Assembly: GCA_010356995.1 (NCBI GenBank)
Contig: ML996702.1
Coordinates: 619,653 to 683,652 of the forward strand
Reading direction: 5' to 3'
Length of the DNA: 64,000 nt
Origin: Trichodelitschia bisporula
Lineage: Eukaryota > Ascomycota > Dothideomycetes > Phaeotrichales > Phaeotrichaceae
This document shows positions 34,260 to 44,095 of this stretch, in pieces. The notes beneath the pieces were generated by a model, which saw only the letters and a list, made by a program, of their open reading frames with translations, was not told where the DNA came from and did no database searches. A program made the position numbers and the translations under genes. Every line of letters starts with the position of its first letter. Positions within the stretch are counted from its first letter, which is position 1.

Positions 34260-35567
34260 ATGGCCGTCGAAAAGGCCTTCTGGAAGACCAAAATGCCGTG
34301 GTACACCCACGGCCAGGCAATCTACCTCTACACACACATCCACACCAACCAAGTCGTCTACTCGCTCACCCGGGCTATGGACGTACGTCTCTCCCACCCC
34401 CCTCAATCCCACCCAACTAACACCAAGCAGAACACCCGCACACTGAAACAACTCACCTTCTACGGCAAAAAAACCGTCCCCGCCGCTCTCCGCCGCGACG
34501 TCTGGCGCCCCTACGCCGTCGTCTCCCTCCCCCGCGCCCTCCAACCCGTCGGCCTCTCCACCTACCACTACCTGCGCGAATTCCGCACCCTGCGCGACTA
34601 CTGCTGGACCTGGACGCCGCCGCCCGACTCCGAGCACCCAACCGCATTGCCAAGCCGCAAAGACCGCTCCCGCTGGCTCATGGACCAGCGCGCTACCTCC
34701 GTCGCCGACCTCGCCGCGGCGCTAACCCGCGCACTCCGTGTCCGCAGCCACGAACCCGCCCGGATGCGGCACCAGCGCGCGCAGGACCGCAGGGCGTGGG
34801 CGGAGTTGCAGGCTTGGGCTAAGAGGGCGGAGAGCGAGGAGTTGGCGATTGTGGAGAAGAGGCTTGCGGGGCTGGTGAAGGAGATGAAGGGCAGCACGGA
34901 TCGGCCGCGGGCGGAGCGGCGCGTGAGGGAGGTGCGTGCTAGGCGAAATCGGTTGGTGAGGGCGAGGGAGGCGCTTGCCTACGTGGATGGAAAGCCGGCG
35001 GAGCGGCGCGATCGCTGGAGTAAGACGATGAGGGTGCTTATTGCGAAGCGTGCTTGGGGGTATCCGGCTGAGGAGGTTACCGAGGAGCAGATGGCTGAGG
35101 CTGTGGTGGATTCTGAGGACGGTGTGATTCCGCCCGCGCCGTATGAGCCGGTTCGGCCGTGGACGGAGAACGAGGAGGACATGGAGGCAGCGGTGCAGGC
35201 CCAGACGGCGGCGGAGGAAGCTGGGCAGGCGGAGGCGGATGCGGCCCCTGAGCCCACGGTGCCGGAGAACGCGATCCGGATCAAGTGGACGGATTTGCGG
35301 GATGCGGAGTACGCGGCGGAGTGGCCGGCGAGCGTGTATCATGAGTGGATGGGGATTATGACAAGGAGGACGAGGCGGTTTACGGCGCCGAAGCCGAAGT
35401 GGCCGCCTGTGTTGGAAATTAAGGGGAAGCGTGAAAAGCGGGAGAGGGTGGATGGGGAGGGTAAGGTTGAGAAGGTGGATGTGGAGCGCAAGATGCCGGT
35501 GGAGGAGGAGAAGAAGGGGGTGTTGGGGTGGATTAAGTCGAAGGTGGGGAAGGAGGAGAGGGTGTAG
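34260..35567 (+). CDS. MHR1: Mhr1 / mitoribosomal large-subunit protein mL67
   Basis: Exons 34260-34382 and 34431-35567, 419 residues. The intron is 48 nt (GTACGT donor, ACTAAC branch, GCAG acceptor) and has no stop in frame, so unspliced translation is also open. Splicing joins AMD to NTRTLKQLTFYGKKTVPAAL, giving the family block FWKTKMPWYTHGQAIYLYTH, then VVYSLTRAMDNTRTL, then RRDVWRPYAVVSLP. In yeast Mhr1 is both a protein of the mitoribosome large subunit (mL67) and a factor for homologous pairing of mitochondrial DNA. The conserved part is residues 1-130; the rest is a charged helical extension (about 130-419), longer than yeast's 226 residues but usual in filamentous fungi. The ATG at 34260 follows a pyrimidine-rich leader. 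Confidence 0.88.
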   Translation: MAVEKAFWKTKMPWYTHGQAIYLYTHIHTNQVVYSLTRAMDVRLSHPPQSHPTNTKQNTRTLKQLTFYGKKTVPAALRRDVWRPYAVVSLPRALQPVGLSTYHYLREFRTLRDYCWTWTPPPDSEHPTALPSRKDRSRWLMDQRATSVADLAAALTRALRVRSHEPARMRHQRAQDRRAWAELQAWAKRAESEELAIVEKRLAGLVKEMKGSTDRPRAERRVREVRARRNRLVRAREALAYVDGKPAERRDRWSKTMRVLIAKRAWGYPAEEVTEEQMAEAVVDSEDGVIPPAPYEPVRPWTENEEDMEAAVQAQTAAEEAGQAEADAAPEPTVPENAIRIKWTDLRDAEYAAEWPASVYHEWMGIMTRRTRRFTAPKPKWPPVLEIKGKREKRERVDGEGKVEKVDVERKMPVEEEKKGVLGWIKSKVGKEERV

Positions 35568-35994
35568 ATATAGATCGGTCAAGTGTAGGAATATGTTGCT
35601 GCGTTGTATCGCATTGCTCCGCTTTCCGAGGGTCTAACTACCCCTATCGTGATGCCCCTGATGGCCATCCTCGTTGAATCTGTCCGCACATCCCGTCACT
35701 ATGATCCTCAACTGCTTTCTGGCTCTATCGAAATGGAGCACACGAAGTCTCTACTGTACCAACACTATCCCATTGAAGATACTACCTATATGATTGCCTC
35801 AGGAGTACCCTAGCTTCGAGTATAAGAACCGAAACTCATCAACGTCAAAAACAGGAAGCTCGGAATCTGGAGCAGCCATCAAAGTACCGAAATCATTTAC
35901 CCTATACACCCAAGAAAGTCTAAAACAGAACAGCGCTGGCTCGCTAATTCCCAAAAATGTCAGCCTCGAAATTCCCCATCCCCATCTGTCAAGC
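35568..35994. other. Spacer between MHR1 and the 5S array
   Basis: No gene seen. It holds the MHR1 3' UTR and then AT-richer unique DNA leading into the first 5S copy. Confidence 0.5.
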
Positions 35995-36112
35995 ACATAC
36001 GGCCATAGGTCGCAGAAAGCACCAGTCCCCGTCTGCTCACTGAAGTTAACCTGCGAACCGACTGACTAGTAGTTGCGTGGGTGACCAGCAGCGAATCCCA
36101 GTTGCTGTATGT
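35995..36112 (+). rRNA. 5S rRNA copy 1
   Basis: 118 nt. Helix I pairs ACATACGGC with GCTGTATGT, helix II pairs positions 14-21 with 57-65 around a bulged A, and the internal control region and GTGACCAGCAGCGAAT loop are present. A T-run follows directly, as for RNA polymerase III termination. Confidence 0.95.
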
Positions 36113-36193
36113 TTTTGCTCTTTTGCCGAACTCTTCTATCCTGCCTCTCATAAAACAAAGAGGATTGATATCTCAAGATCGGCTTTCTTCAGC

Positions 36194-36311
36194 ACATACG
36201 GCCATAGGTCGCAGAAAGCACCAGTCCCCGTCTGCTCACTGAAGTGAACCTGCGAACCGACTGACTAGTAGTTGCGTGGGTGACCAGCAGCGAATCCCAG
36301 TTGCTGTATGT
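36194..36311 (+). rRNA. 5S rRNA copy 2
   Basis: 118 nt, differs from copy 1 by one base (GAAGTG for GAAGTT). Starts 199 bases after copy 1. The spacer contains a conserved GATATCTCAA element about 30 bases upstream of the start. Confidence 0.95.
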
Positions 36312-36393
36312 TTTTGCTCTTCCTGCCGAACTCTTTTATCCTGCCTCTCATAAAACTAAGAGGATTGATATCTCAACATCGTCTCTCTTCAGC

Positions 36394-36474
36394 ACATACG
36401 GCCATAGGTCGCAGAAAGCACCAGTCCCCGTCTGCTCACTGAAGTGAACCTGCGAACCGACTGACTAGTAGTTG
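36394..36474 (+). rRNA. 5S rRNA copy 3, cut by assembly gap
   Basis: The first 81 bases are identical to copy 2; the rest is lost in the run of N. Starts 200 bases after copy 2. Confidence 0.92.
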
Positions 36475-36844
36475 NNNNNNNNNNNNNNNNNNNNNNNNNN
36501 NNNNNNNNNNNNNNNNNNNNNNNNNNNNNNNNNNNNNNNNNNNNNNNNNNNNNNNNNNNNNNNNNNNNNNNNNNNNNNNNNNNNNNNNNNNNNNNNNNNN
36601 NNNNNNNNNNNNNNNNNNNNNNNNNNNNNNNNNNNNNNNNNNNNNNNNNNNNNNNNNNNNNNNNNNNNNNNNNNNNNNNNNNNNNNNNNNNNNNNNNNNN
36701 NNNNNNNNNNNNNNNNNNNNNNNNNNNNNNNNNNNNNNNNNNNNNNNNNNNNNNNNNNNNNNNNNNNNNNNNNNNNNNNNNNNNNNNNNNNNNNNNNNNN
36801 NNNNNNNNNNNNNNNNNNNNNNNNNNNNNNNNNNNNNNNNNNNN
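36475..36844. other. Assembly gap (370 N)
   Basis: The gap falls inside the tandem 5S array. If its length is real, the spacing (416 bases between the starts of the flanking copies, about two periods) leaves room for one extra complete copy plus spacers. Confidence 0.97.
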
Positions 36845-36927
36845 CGTCTGCTCACTGAAGTGAACCTGCGAACCGACTGACTAGTAGTTGCGTGGGTGAC
36901 CAGCAGCGAATCCCAGTTGCTGTATGT
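36845..36927 (+). rRNA. 5S rRNA copy after the gap, 5' part missing
   Basis: Bases 36-118 of the 5S gene, matching copy 2. Its start would lie at 36810 inside the gap. T-run after the end. Confidence 0.92.
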
Positions 36928-37008
36928 TTTTGCTCTTTTGCCGAACCCTCCTATCCTTCCTCTCATAAAACTAAGAGGATTGATATCTCAACATCGTCTC
37001 TTTTCAGC

Positions 37009-37126
37009 ACATACGGCCACAGATCACAGAGAACACCAGTCCCCGTCTGCTCACTGAAGTTAAGCTGTGAATCGATTGACTAGTAGTTGAGTGGGTGACC
37101 ATCAGCGAATCCCAATTGCTGTATGT
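37009..37126 (+). rRNA. 5S rRNA variant copy, last of the array
   Basis: 118 nt, 12 differences from copy 1. Eight of them form four compensatory pairs: 15 with 64 and 18 with 60 in helix II, 68 with 107 in helix V, and 82 with 94 in helix IV. All main helices are therefore kept. It keeps the upstream GATATCTCAA spacer element and the trailing T-run, so it is more likely a functional variant than a pseudogene. Confidence 0.85.
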
Positions 37127-37499
37127 TTTTGCTCTTTTGTGTATTCTTGGGTCGTGGTTGGAGGGTGGACGAGAGGGAGGGTTGAGGGTAAGACCATGAT
37201 GGTGATGTCATAGGACTCGAGAGTTTTGGCTAGTTTGTGGCCTAGAGCTGTTTATCTGTGGACAGCATGGTCGAATAGCTTTTTACAAAGTCCAGGTCTG
37301 TTGCTTGTTAGCAAAGGTCAAAAAAAAGCATTAGCACAAAATTCAATTGCAAGAATGGCACGTAACAAAGCAATAGCACAGAAAACCACAAAGCAATCCA
37401 TTGGTATCTTACGCATAATCCAGCAGACTCCTCCCAACCGTAAACACGCCCGTCAATGCCCAACCCAGACCATACGCCCCACTCGTGCCCTCGTAAACC
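37127..37499. other. Spacer between the 5S array and the RING gene
   Basis: No gene seen. The distal half should hold the 3' UTR of the RING protein gene on the minus strand. Confidence 0.5.
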
Positions 37500-38131
37500 C
37501 TATGCCTTCGATCCCGCCTTCGATGCCTTGGGAGCAGCTTTCCGCGGCTGCGTCTTTAAGCCCTTTTTGATGAGCAGAGGGATCACATCCGCACTCCTGT
37601 GCCGGTTGAGCGTCTTGCGGCAGATGGGACATTGCGAGCGCCTCGCGTCCGTCATGCGTGACCGCGCCTCGCCCGATATCAGGGCTTCCTGGAGACAGGC
37701 GTGGCAGAAAAGATGCCCTGGAAATATCAGTAACTGTTCTAATACAGGCTAAGGTACATACCGCAGGACGTGGCCGTCAAGTCCGTCGGCTTATCCATGC
37801 AGATGACACAGGTGAGGGAGTTGAGCCGGAGCGGCTTCTCAGGTTCCGGTTTTTCCTGCTTCTTCGCTTGCTTATCCATCGTCTTTTCTGGCGGCGAGCT
37901 GTCAAGCGGAATGGGCGAGGCCTCCTCAACGCGACGCGCGTTGCGGCGGCGGCGCTTGGTGGACGGCGATTCCTCGGCGTCGGTGGAGTCGCGCTTAGAG
38001 GCGCGTCGCTTGCGTGGCCCCATACCTAAGGTGGAAGCGGAGGCACCGGATATGTCGGGGTCGCTGAGTTCAAGGAAGAGGGTGTCGTAGTCGTCCGTGT
38101 CGTAGTCTGTGGTGGCCGGGCCGGAAGACAT
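37500..38131 (-). CDS. RING-finger protein, Slx8-like SUMO-targeted ligase candidate
   Basis: Exons on the minus strand: 38131-37762 and 37717-37500, 195 residues. The 44-nt intron (GTATGT donor, TTACTGAT branch, TTCCAG acceptor) falls inside the RING and restores its order. The RING reads LTCVICMDKPTDLTATSCG, then HLFCHACLQEALI, then CPICRKTL, with all eight C3HC4 ligands. The N-terminal 100 residues are acidic then basic (KRRRRNARR near 60), with SUMO-interaction-like hydrophobic/acidic patches (LFLELSDPD). Small C-terminal RING proteins of this kind include Slx8, which ubiquitinates SUMO-modified nuclear proteins. The exact orthology is inferred from layout. It is divergent from MIP1 over 477 bp. 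Confidence 0.75.
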
Positions 38132-38608
38132 GGCGGGTTTATTTGCCCGCCCGTTAGGCAGAAGTTCGGGTTTGCGGGTGGCTGCGTGTGGAGGATGTAA
38201 GAAGGCGTGCAGGGTGAAAGAACGAGTAGATGGTGAAAGAATGAGCGTGGTCTGAGTAGAAGTTGGTATATACGGTTTATAGAGGGGAGTCGGCGGATGT
38301 GGAAGCCGGAGGGCTCGGCGTTCTGTACGGGAAGGTGGCGGACTTGTTCATGGGGCTGATGAATAAGCACAGCTTTGATATTGCCAAGTTATATCTAGCA
38401 GGCACCAAGGCGCTAAGGCCGTAAGGCAACTAGTCCCACCCTCATCAGGCGCTTATCAGGCACAAGAGGCACTTGCTTCCGTCATGACGACGAAATTTGC
38501 GACGCGAAGTGGAAAAAGGGCCCGCTTCCCATCGCTCATCTCGAGCCTCATTCTCTCTTTCTCTGCCCACCATGCATTAGCCATCAACCACACTAAATCC
38601 TCCGGACT
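38132..38608. promoter_or_regulatory. Divergent promoter of the RING gene and MIP1
   Basis: 477 bp between the two start codons. No other gene. A TCTCTCTTTCTCTG-type pyrimidine stretch lies about 50 bases before the MIP1 ATG. Confidence 0.5.
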
Positions 38609-41600
38609 ATGCACCCGTATCAGCGCACGCGATTAGTGGCGCAGGTTAGCCGACGTTACCGCGCACTCTGCGACGTAGCCCCCGCCCCGATACCGCGAAG
38701 ATGCTACGCGACGTCCGACGCTGCCACGGACAGCGCTATGAAGACGCTTGCAGGTGGGTGCTTCATGTGGCGATGATGCTGGGTCCGTTGGCTCCGCGAG
38801 CTTCGCTGACCTTTCAGTCCCGGCTGAAGCGCGTTACAATGAACTCGGTGTACAGCAGCTCACCGGTCATGTCCATCGGCAGGTCTTCCTCAACGGCTCG
38901 ACTCGGGCGCCGCCAGAGCTCGTGAAGCTCGCTCAGGACCACCTCTCGCGTCATGAACTGCTGGGCAAGACGCAGGAGGCTTCGCCGCCTGTAGCCTTTG
39001 ATCTCCCGCCCTTACACGGCTCTACCATGGACGAGCACTTCTACAAGCTGGGCATGGATTCCGCGGAGCCATATCTCACGCAGGCAAAGACCTTCGCCCT
39101 GTCCAATCTACCGCCGCGGCCACGGAAATGGATCAGCCGCAGCGGGTGGACAAAGTACAACTCCGACGGATCGTCAGAAGCCGTAGACGCGCCGGACGAG
39201 GCCTTGCTCACTTTTGATACTGAGGTTATGTGGAAGGAGACGAGCTTCGCGTGCATGGCCTGCGCTGCGAGTCCGACGGCGTGGTACGCGTGGATTTCGC
39301 CATGGCTGTTGGGCGAGTCCAACACGGACCGGCATCTGATACCTTTTGGCGACCCACAGAAGCCGCGGATTGTGATTGGGCACAATATCGGCTACGATCG
39401 CGCCCGGATAGCTGAGGAGTACAATATCGAGCAATCCGCGAACTTCTTCATCGACACCATGTCGCTGCACGTTGCTGTCAACGGCATGTGCTCGCGGCAG
39501 CGGCCGACCTGGATGAAGCACAGCAAAAACCGCCAGATGCGCGACGAAATGGCTAAAGGCAGCCAGTCAGCCGATCTGGCGCTGCTGCTCGAGTCGTGCT
39601 CGATCATGGACGAAGAGGAGGAGCTGTGGGTCGGGCGCAGCTCAATTAATTCGCTACGTGATGTCGCGAAGTTCCACTGTGATATTACGATTGACAAGGC
39701 AAGACGTGAGTACTTTGGCGAATTGGACCGTACCGGGATAGTGGAAAAGCTGGATGAGCTGCTCGACTACTGCGCCGCCGATGTGGACATCACGCACCGC
39801 GTGTTCCAGAAGGTGTTTCCCCACTTTCTGGAGACGTGCCCGCACCCCGTAAGCTTCGCCGCGCTGCGGCATCTCTCGGCCGAGATTCTACCCGTCAACA
39901 AGTCGTGGGAGTCGTATATTGCGAACGCCGAGGCAACATACCACAAGCTCTCTGATGGTGTCACCGAAAGGCTGGTACAATTGGCTCAGGGAGCGCTGGA
40001 GCTTAAGGATGACCCCGAAAAGTACACTCAGGACCCATGGCTCAGCCAGCTCGACTGGTCGGGACAAGAAATTCGGATGACGAAGGGCTCGAAGAAGGCA
40101 CCACCACGGCCCACCGCGCGCCAAAAGCTCCCTGGAATGCCGAAATGGTGGAAGGATCTGCACGTCAAGGCATCGTCACAACCCAGCTTGACGGTGCGCA
40201 CGAGGATAGCGCCTTTGCTCCTGCGTCTATCCTGGATGGGCCATCCGCTGGTCTGGTCTAACCTGCACGGGTTTACGTTCAAGGTGCCTCTCGTGGACGT
40301 TCCAAAGCTGCAGGTGAAAGCGTTGCAGGAGTGCGACATGGGCGAAGAAGAGAACCCCAAGCTGCGGGACGACTACAATCATCGATACTTCAAGATTCCT
40401 CACAAGGATGGCCCCAACGCGCGGTGTACTAACCCGCTCGCCAAGGGATACCTTCAATATTTTGAAAATGGCATACTGACCTCGGCATTCGATTACGCAA
40501 AGACCGCGCTGGAGATGAATGCGTCTTGCTCATACTGGATCAGCGCACGCGACCGCATCATGTCGCAACTGGTGGTTTACGCCGACGAGATCAAGGCGCC
40601 GGAGAAGAAGCATCGGAAAAAAAAGGACAGCCTGGCCTTTATCCTCCCCCAAATCATCCCCATGGGCACTATCACGCGCCGCGCCGTCGAAAATACCTGG
40701 CTGACGGCAAGCAACGCGAAGAAGAACCGCGTCGGCTCGGAGCTCAAGTCTATGGTCAAGGCGCCACCCGGGTATTGCTTTGTCGGTGCGGACGTCGACT
40801 CCGAGGAGCTGTGGATTGCGAGTCTAGTTGGTGATGCGCAGTTCAAGTTGCATGGTGGCAATGCCATTGGCTTCATGACGCTGGAGGGGACGAAGGCTGC
40901 GGGCACGGATCTGCACTCACGCACGGCGAAGATTCTAGGTATCTCGCGCAACGATGCAAAGGTGTTCAACTATGGACGCATCTACGGCGCGGGCGCGCGG
41001 TTCGCGGCGCAGCTACTGCGGCAATTCAGCCCGGGCACCCCGGAGAAGGACGCTGTGGACACGGCGACGCGGCTGTATGTTGAGACGAAGGGCAAGAAGA
41101 CGAACCGCAAATCGCTGCATGAGCGGCCGTTCTGGCGCGGTGGCACCGAGTCGTTTGTCTTCAACCGGCTAGAGGACTTTGCCGAGCAATCACTTCCACG
41201 GACACCAGTGCTAGCGGCTGGCATCACCGAAGCGCTAATGCGGCGGTACATCAGCAAAGGCGGCTTCCTAACCTCGCGGATCAACTGGGCCATCCAGTCC
41301 TCAGGCGTGGACTACCTACATCTCCTAATCGTATCCATGGACTATCTAATCCGGCGCTACAACATCAGCGCCCGCCTCTCCCTAACCGTTCACGACGAAA
41401 TCCGCTACCTCGTTCGCGAGGAGGACAAATACCGCACCGCCATGGCGCTGCAAGTCGCCAACCTCTGGACTCGCGCTATGTTCTCCCAGCAGATGGGCAT
41501 TGACGATCTACCCCAGGCCGTCGCTTTTTTCTCGGCCGTGGACATCGATGCTGTGCTGAGGAAGGAGGTCGATATGGATTGCGTGACGCCTTCGCACCCG

Positions 41601-42032
41601 ACGCCTATTCCGCCCGGCGAGACAGTCGATATTAATCAGCTCCTTGCCAAGGGGTCCGCTGCGTGTCTGGATCCGGCGATTTTGTCGTCTAACCCTCCCC
41701 GCCCCGACCGCTTCGCATACACGCCGCGCACGCCGGTGATTCAGGCACTTGAACGGACCGCGGGAGGCGGGATCGCGTATCTCAAGGCGCAGATCACGGG
41801 GTCCGACAAAGAGTTGAGGGAAATTCTGAAGGAGAAGGAGGGGGTGGATGCGGCGGTGCGCAGGGCGGCGCCGAAGGTGGAGCCGGCGCCGCGCGTCGAT
41901 TATCAGTCAAGGGTTTCGGGCTTGGTTGGGGTGGAGGGCTGGGGGAGGGGCTGGGAGAAGAGGCGGGTGCCGCATGCGCCGGCGCATTGGGCGGGAGTTG
42001 GGGGGGCAAGGAGTTGGGGCCGCGTGGGGTAG
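38609..42032 (+). CDS. MIP1: Mitochondrial DNA polymerase gamma, Mip1
   Basis: Exons 38609-38753 and 38818-42032, 1119 residues. The first exon supplies an Arg-rich, acid-poor start (MHPYQRTRLVAQVSRRYRAL) that looks like a mitochondrial presequence. The 64-nt intron (GTGGGT to TTTCAG) joins it in phase to VPAEARYNELGVQQL. Exonuclease motifs: TFDTEV near 180, IGHNIGYDRA near 235 and YCAADVD near 365. Polymerase motifs of family A: GADVDSEELWIASL near 705, RNDAKVFNYGRIYGAG near 760 and the HDE catalytic motif near 907. All catalytic acids are present. It replicates mitochondrial DNA. The C-terminal extension after about 970 is longer than the catalytic core needs, as in other filamentous fungi. 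A start without exon 1 would lack any targeting peptide. Confidence 0.95.
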
Positions 42033-42175
42033 GCTTTGCTGGGCTTTTTGGTACGTAGATAATGTGTATGAGTTAAGAGGGTAGATGTTATGATTATACT
42101 TGGACGCTCGATGGTTTACTTCGTGATAGTGCCTATCGACACCGCGATCTACGGTCCTAGCCCATTACGGTCGGT
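42013..42175 (+). repeat. MIP1 3' end and flank, copy 1 of a duplication
   Basis: The stretch beginning in the last codons of MIP1 recurs, diverged, at 43908-44095. Shared words include TTGGGGCCG, AATGTGTATG, TTATGATTAT and ACGCTCGAT, in the same order. Confidence 0.75.
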
Positions 42176-43148
42176 GTTGTATGCGTTCCCGTGGCCGCGT
42201 ACCCCAGACCCATATGACGTCATTAGGACCTGTGGAATTTTCATCCAGCTGTAGCTTCGTGTTGCTTGTAGTGGCTGGACATCTGATCCTCCACGGCAGT
42301 TTCTTGAGCGCTTGTTGATGAGCCTGTGATCTTGATATCGGAGCGAAGGCACCGGTGGTTGACTTGACCACCGCAGCTGGCCACACCCAGTCCTAGACAA
42401 TAACCATCATCCTCTCCACATCGGTGCCAGTACTGCCCGCCCCGACAGCAGCCTCGTAGTGGTTAACGACACGGGCAGTCCCCGAGGAAAATCGTGGACC
42501 ACGCCATCCGATAATTTTAGGCTGCACTCTGGGCATACTGAAGTTATAAAGTCGCCGAGTTGCCAGTTTCTTGTTCATCCGAGTACCATCAGCAGGGAGA
42601 CAACAGAACCACTGCAACTTCCGTCAGTTAAACTTCTGTCAGTTAAACTTCTCCAGAAGGGAACATACAACCGCCAGTCGATTCTGTCTAGAGAGGTATG
42701 TCACATTCCTTAGATTTATCGCGTTCTCCCCCTCTGTTTACTCCGTATAACTTCGCCTTCCCTCTTTTTCGTGCCTTTCATTCTTCGAGCCCTTTCCTTT
42801 CCGTGCCTTTCCTCTTCTCGTTTACCACTTCGCTTGCGTCTTTTCTGTCCGACCCACCGTGCCTGCATTACCATCCGAGGGAGGTACCCCTCAGCCGGGA
42901 ATGAAGTAGCCCACCGACCCGTCGTACCTGCATTGCCATCCGAGGAAGGTACCATCGTATGTGTAAGGTAGGTACGGCCGGCAGGGTAAACACTGCAGGT
43001 CTATTTAATCAGAGGGGTTTCCCCTCTCTCCAGTCCTTCATCCGCTTTTTCCTCACCACAGCCTCCACCGCGCTGGAGATCCTCGCACCCATTCTCTTAC
43101 ACTCCAGTCTCTCCTACTCCCCTCAGCCAACCCGACGTTTTGGCCAGC
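42176..43148. other. Intergenic with short tandem repeats
   Basis: No gene. It holds a 15-bp direct repeat at 42618-42647 (CTTCYGTCAGTTAAA twice) and a 30-bp repeat at about 42857-42888 and 42922-42953 (core CTGCATTRCCATCCGAGG). A CT-rich stretch at 42690-42860 may be a leader or promoter for the next gene. Confidence 0.6.
42185..42350 (+). repeat. Dispersed repeat, copy 1 (second copy at 60.8 kb)
   Basis: Order of shared words with 60780-60990: CGCGTACCCCA, ATGACGTCA, TGTGGAATTT/GATGGAATTT, CCAGCTGT, TTGCTTGTAG/TTGCTCGCAG, GCGCTTGTT/ACGCTTGTT and CCTGTGAT. No coding capacity seen. Confidence 0.75.
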
Positions 43149-43907
43149 ATGCAACCCATGCCGCGAGAGAATCTCGGAGCTGTGCGTGTTTCTAAGGAAC
43201 AGTTACTTTCTATGGTCGATCACATTCGCAGATTCAATATTGGCGATCGGAGATTCGAGCCATTGGACTGCGACAACGAAAGCCCTAAGCTCAGCACCGC
43301 CAGAGAAGAGCTCCGCAAGCGGCGGTTTGTCCTATGGCCGCTCAACGTTGTAGATAACGAGGTCGATGCCTACATCAAGCCCGTAAGTTCTCTCATAGTC
43401 CTCGACCTTCCTTCAACCATGCTAATACTGCTATCTAGCGTATGGCGTTCCCCGTAGCCTTTGCCACGCCCTTCAAGGACGATGCCGGTCTTCAGAGGTG
43501 CTTGAACAAGCAGTCTGGGATTATTGACACTTTTTTCTTTGTTGACCACAACGGGGCTCTCCAGAGTGTTGATCCCCAAGAAGTGGGCTTCGAGATGACG
43601 GTTAGTTGGAGGGATTCGTGGAGGAAACCGTGGTGAGGATTCGCGCGGTGTGCTTTAATGGTTTGGCGCAGTGTGTTTTCAATGTTTTGGCGCGGTGTGC
43701 TTGTAATTCCATGTTCATCTCCATAGCAGTCAGTCAACATCGTGTCTTTTCTTTCAGCACGCATTCCCGTGTCGTTGTGTTGGACATCCTCCTACCATGG
43801 ATGGCCTGATTATGAAGCAGGGCAGGCGCGGCTTCTGGCGAGAAGCGATGGACGATAGATTTATGGCAAGCAGTTGGAACAGAGTGAGAGGGAACTGGAC
43901 GGGGTGA
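43149..43907 (+). CDS. Orphan hypothetical protein, three-exon model
   Basis: Proposed exons 43149-43382, 43439-43600 and 43758-43907, 181 residues, every join in phase 0. Intron 1 has textbook signals (GTAAGT, GCTAAT, CTAG). Intron 2 (157 nt) has a weaker GTTAGT donor but a strong TTTCTTTCAG acceptor; if it is not spliced the protein ends at 43636 with 143 residues. Readable stretches include SKEQLLSMVDHIRRFNIGDR, FATPFKDDAGLQRCLNKQSG and HPPTMDGLIMKQGRRGFWRE. No family is recognised and no signal peptide or membrane helix is seen. It lies between two copies of the duplicated MIP1 3' flank, so it may have arrived with or within that duplication. Confidence 0.45.
43643..43710 (+). repeat. 23-24-bp tandem repeat, about 2.9 copies
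   Basis: Three successive units starting GCGCGGTGTGCTT / GCGCAGTGTGTTTT / GCGCGGTGTGCTT, within the proposed second intron of the orphan gene. Confidence 0.85.
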
Positions 43908-44095
43908 GGACTTGGGGCCGGGTCGGGGAGGCGGCGCTTTGGGTCTTTTGGGTTTTGGAATGGAGGGTAATGTGTATGGCTAAGAGTAGGAGTTATGATT
44001 ATGCTTGAACGCTCGATAGTGTTTCTTGTGATGGCACTCGTGGCGGAATCGATACGGCGATCTGTGGTCCTCGGCCATCACGTGCTGTTGGTGAT
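43908..44095 (+). repeat. MIP1 3' flank, copy 2 of the duplication
   Basis: Diverged copy of 42013-42175, about 1.9 kb away in direct orientation. It begins right after the stop of the orphan gene model and carries no MIP1 catalytic sequence. Confidence 0.75.

Noticed and set aside
37009-37126. Calling the last 5S copy a pseudogene from its 12 changes
   Set aside because: Eight of the changes preserve base pairing in four positions, which argues for continued function.
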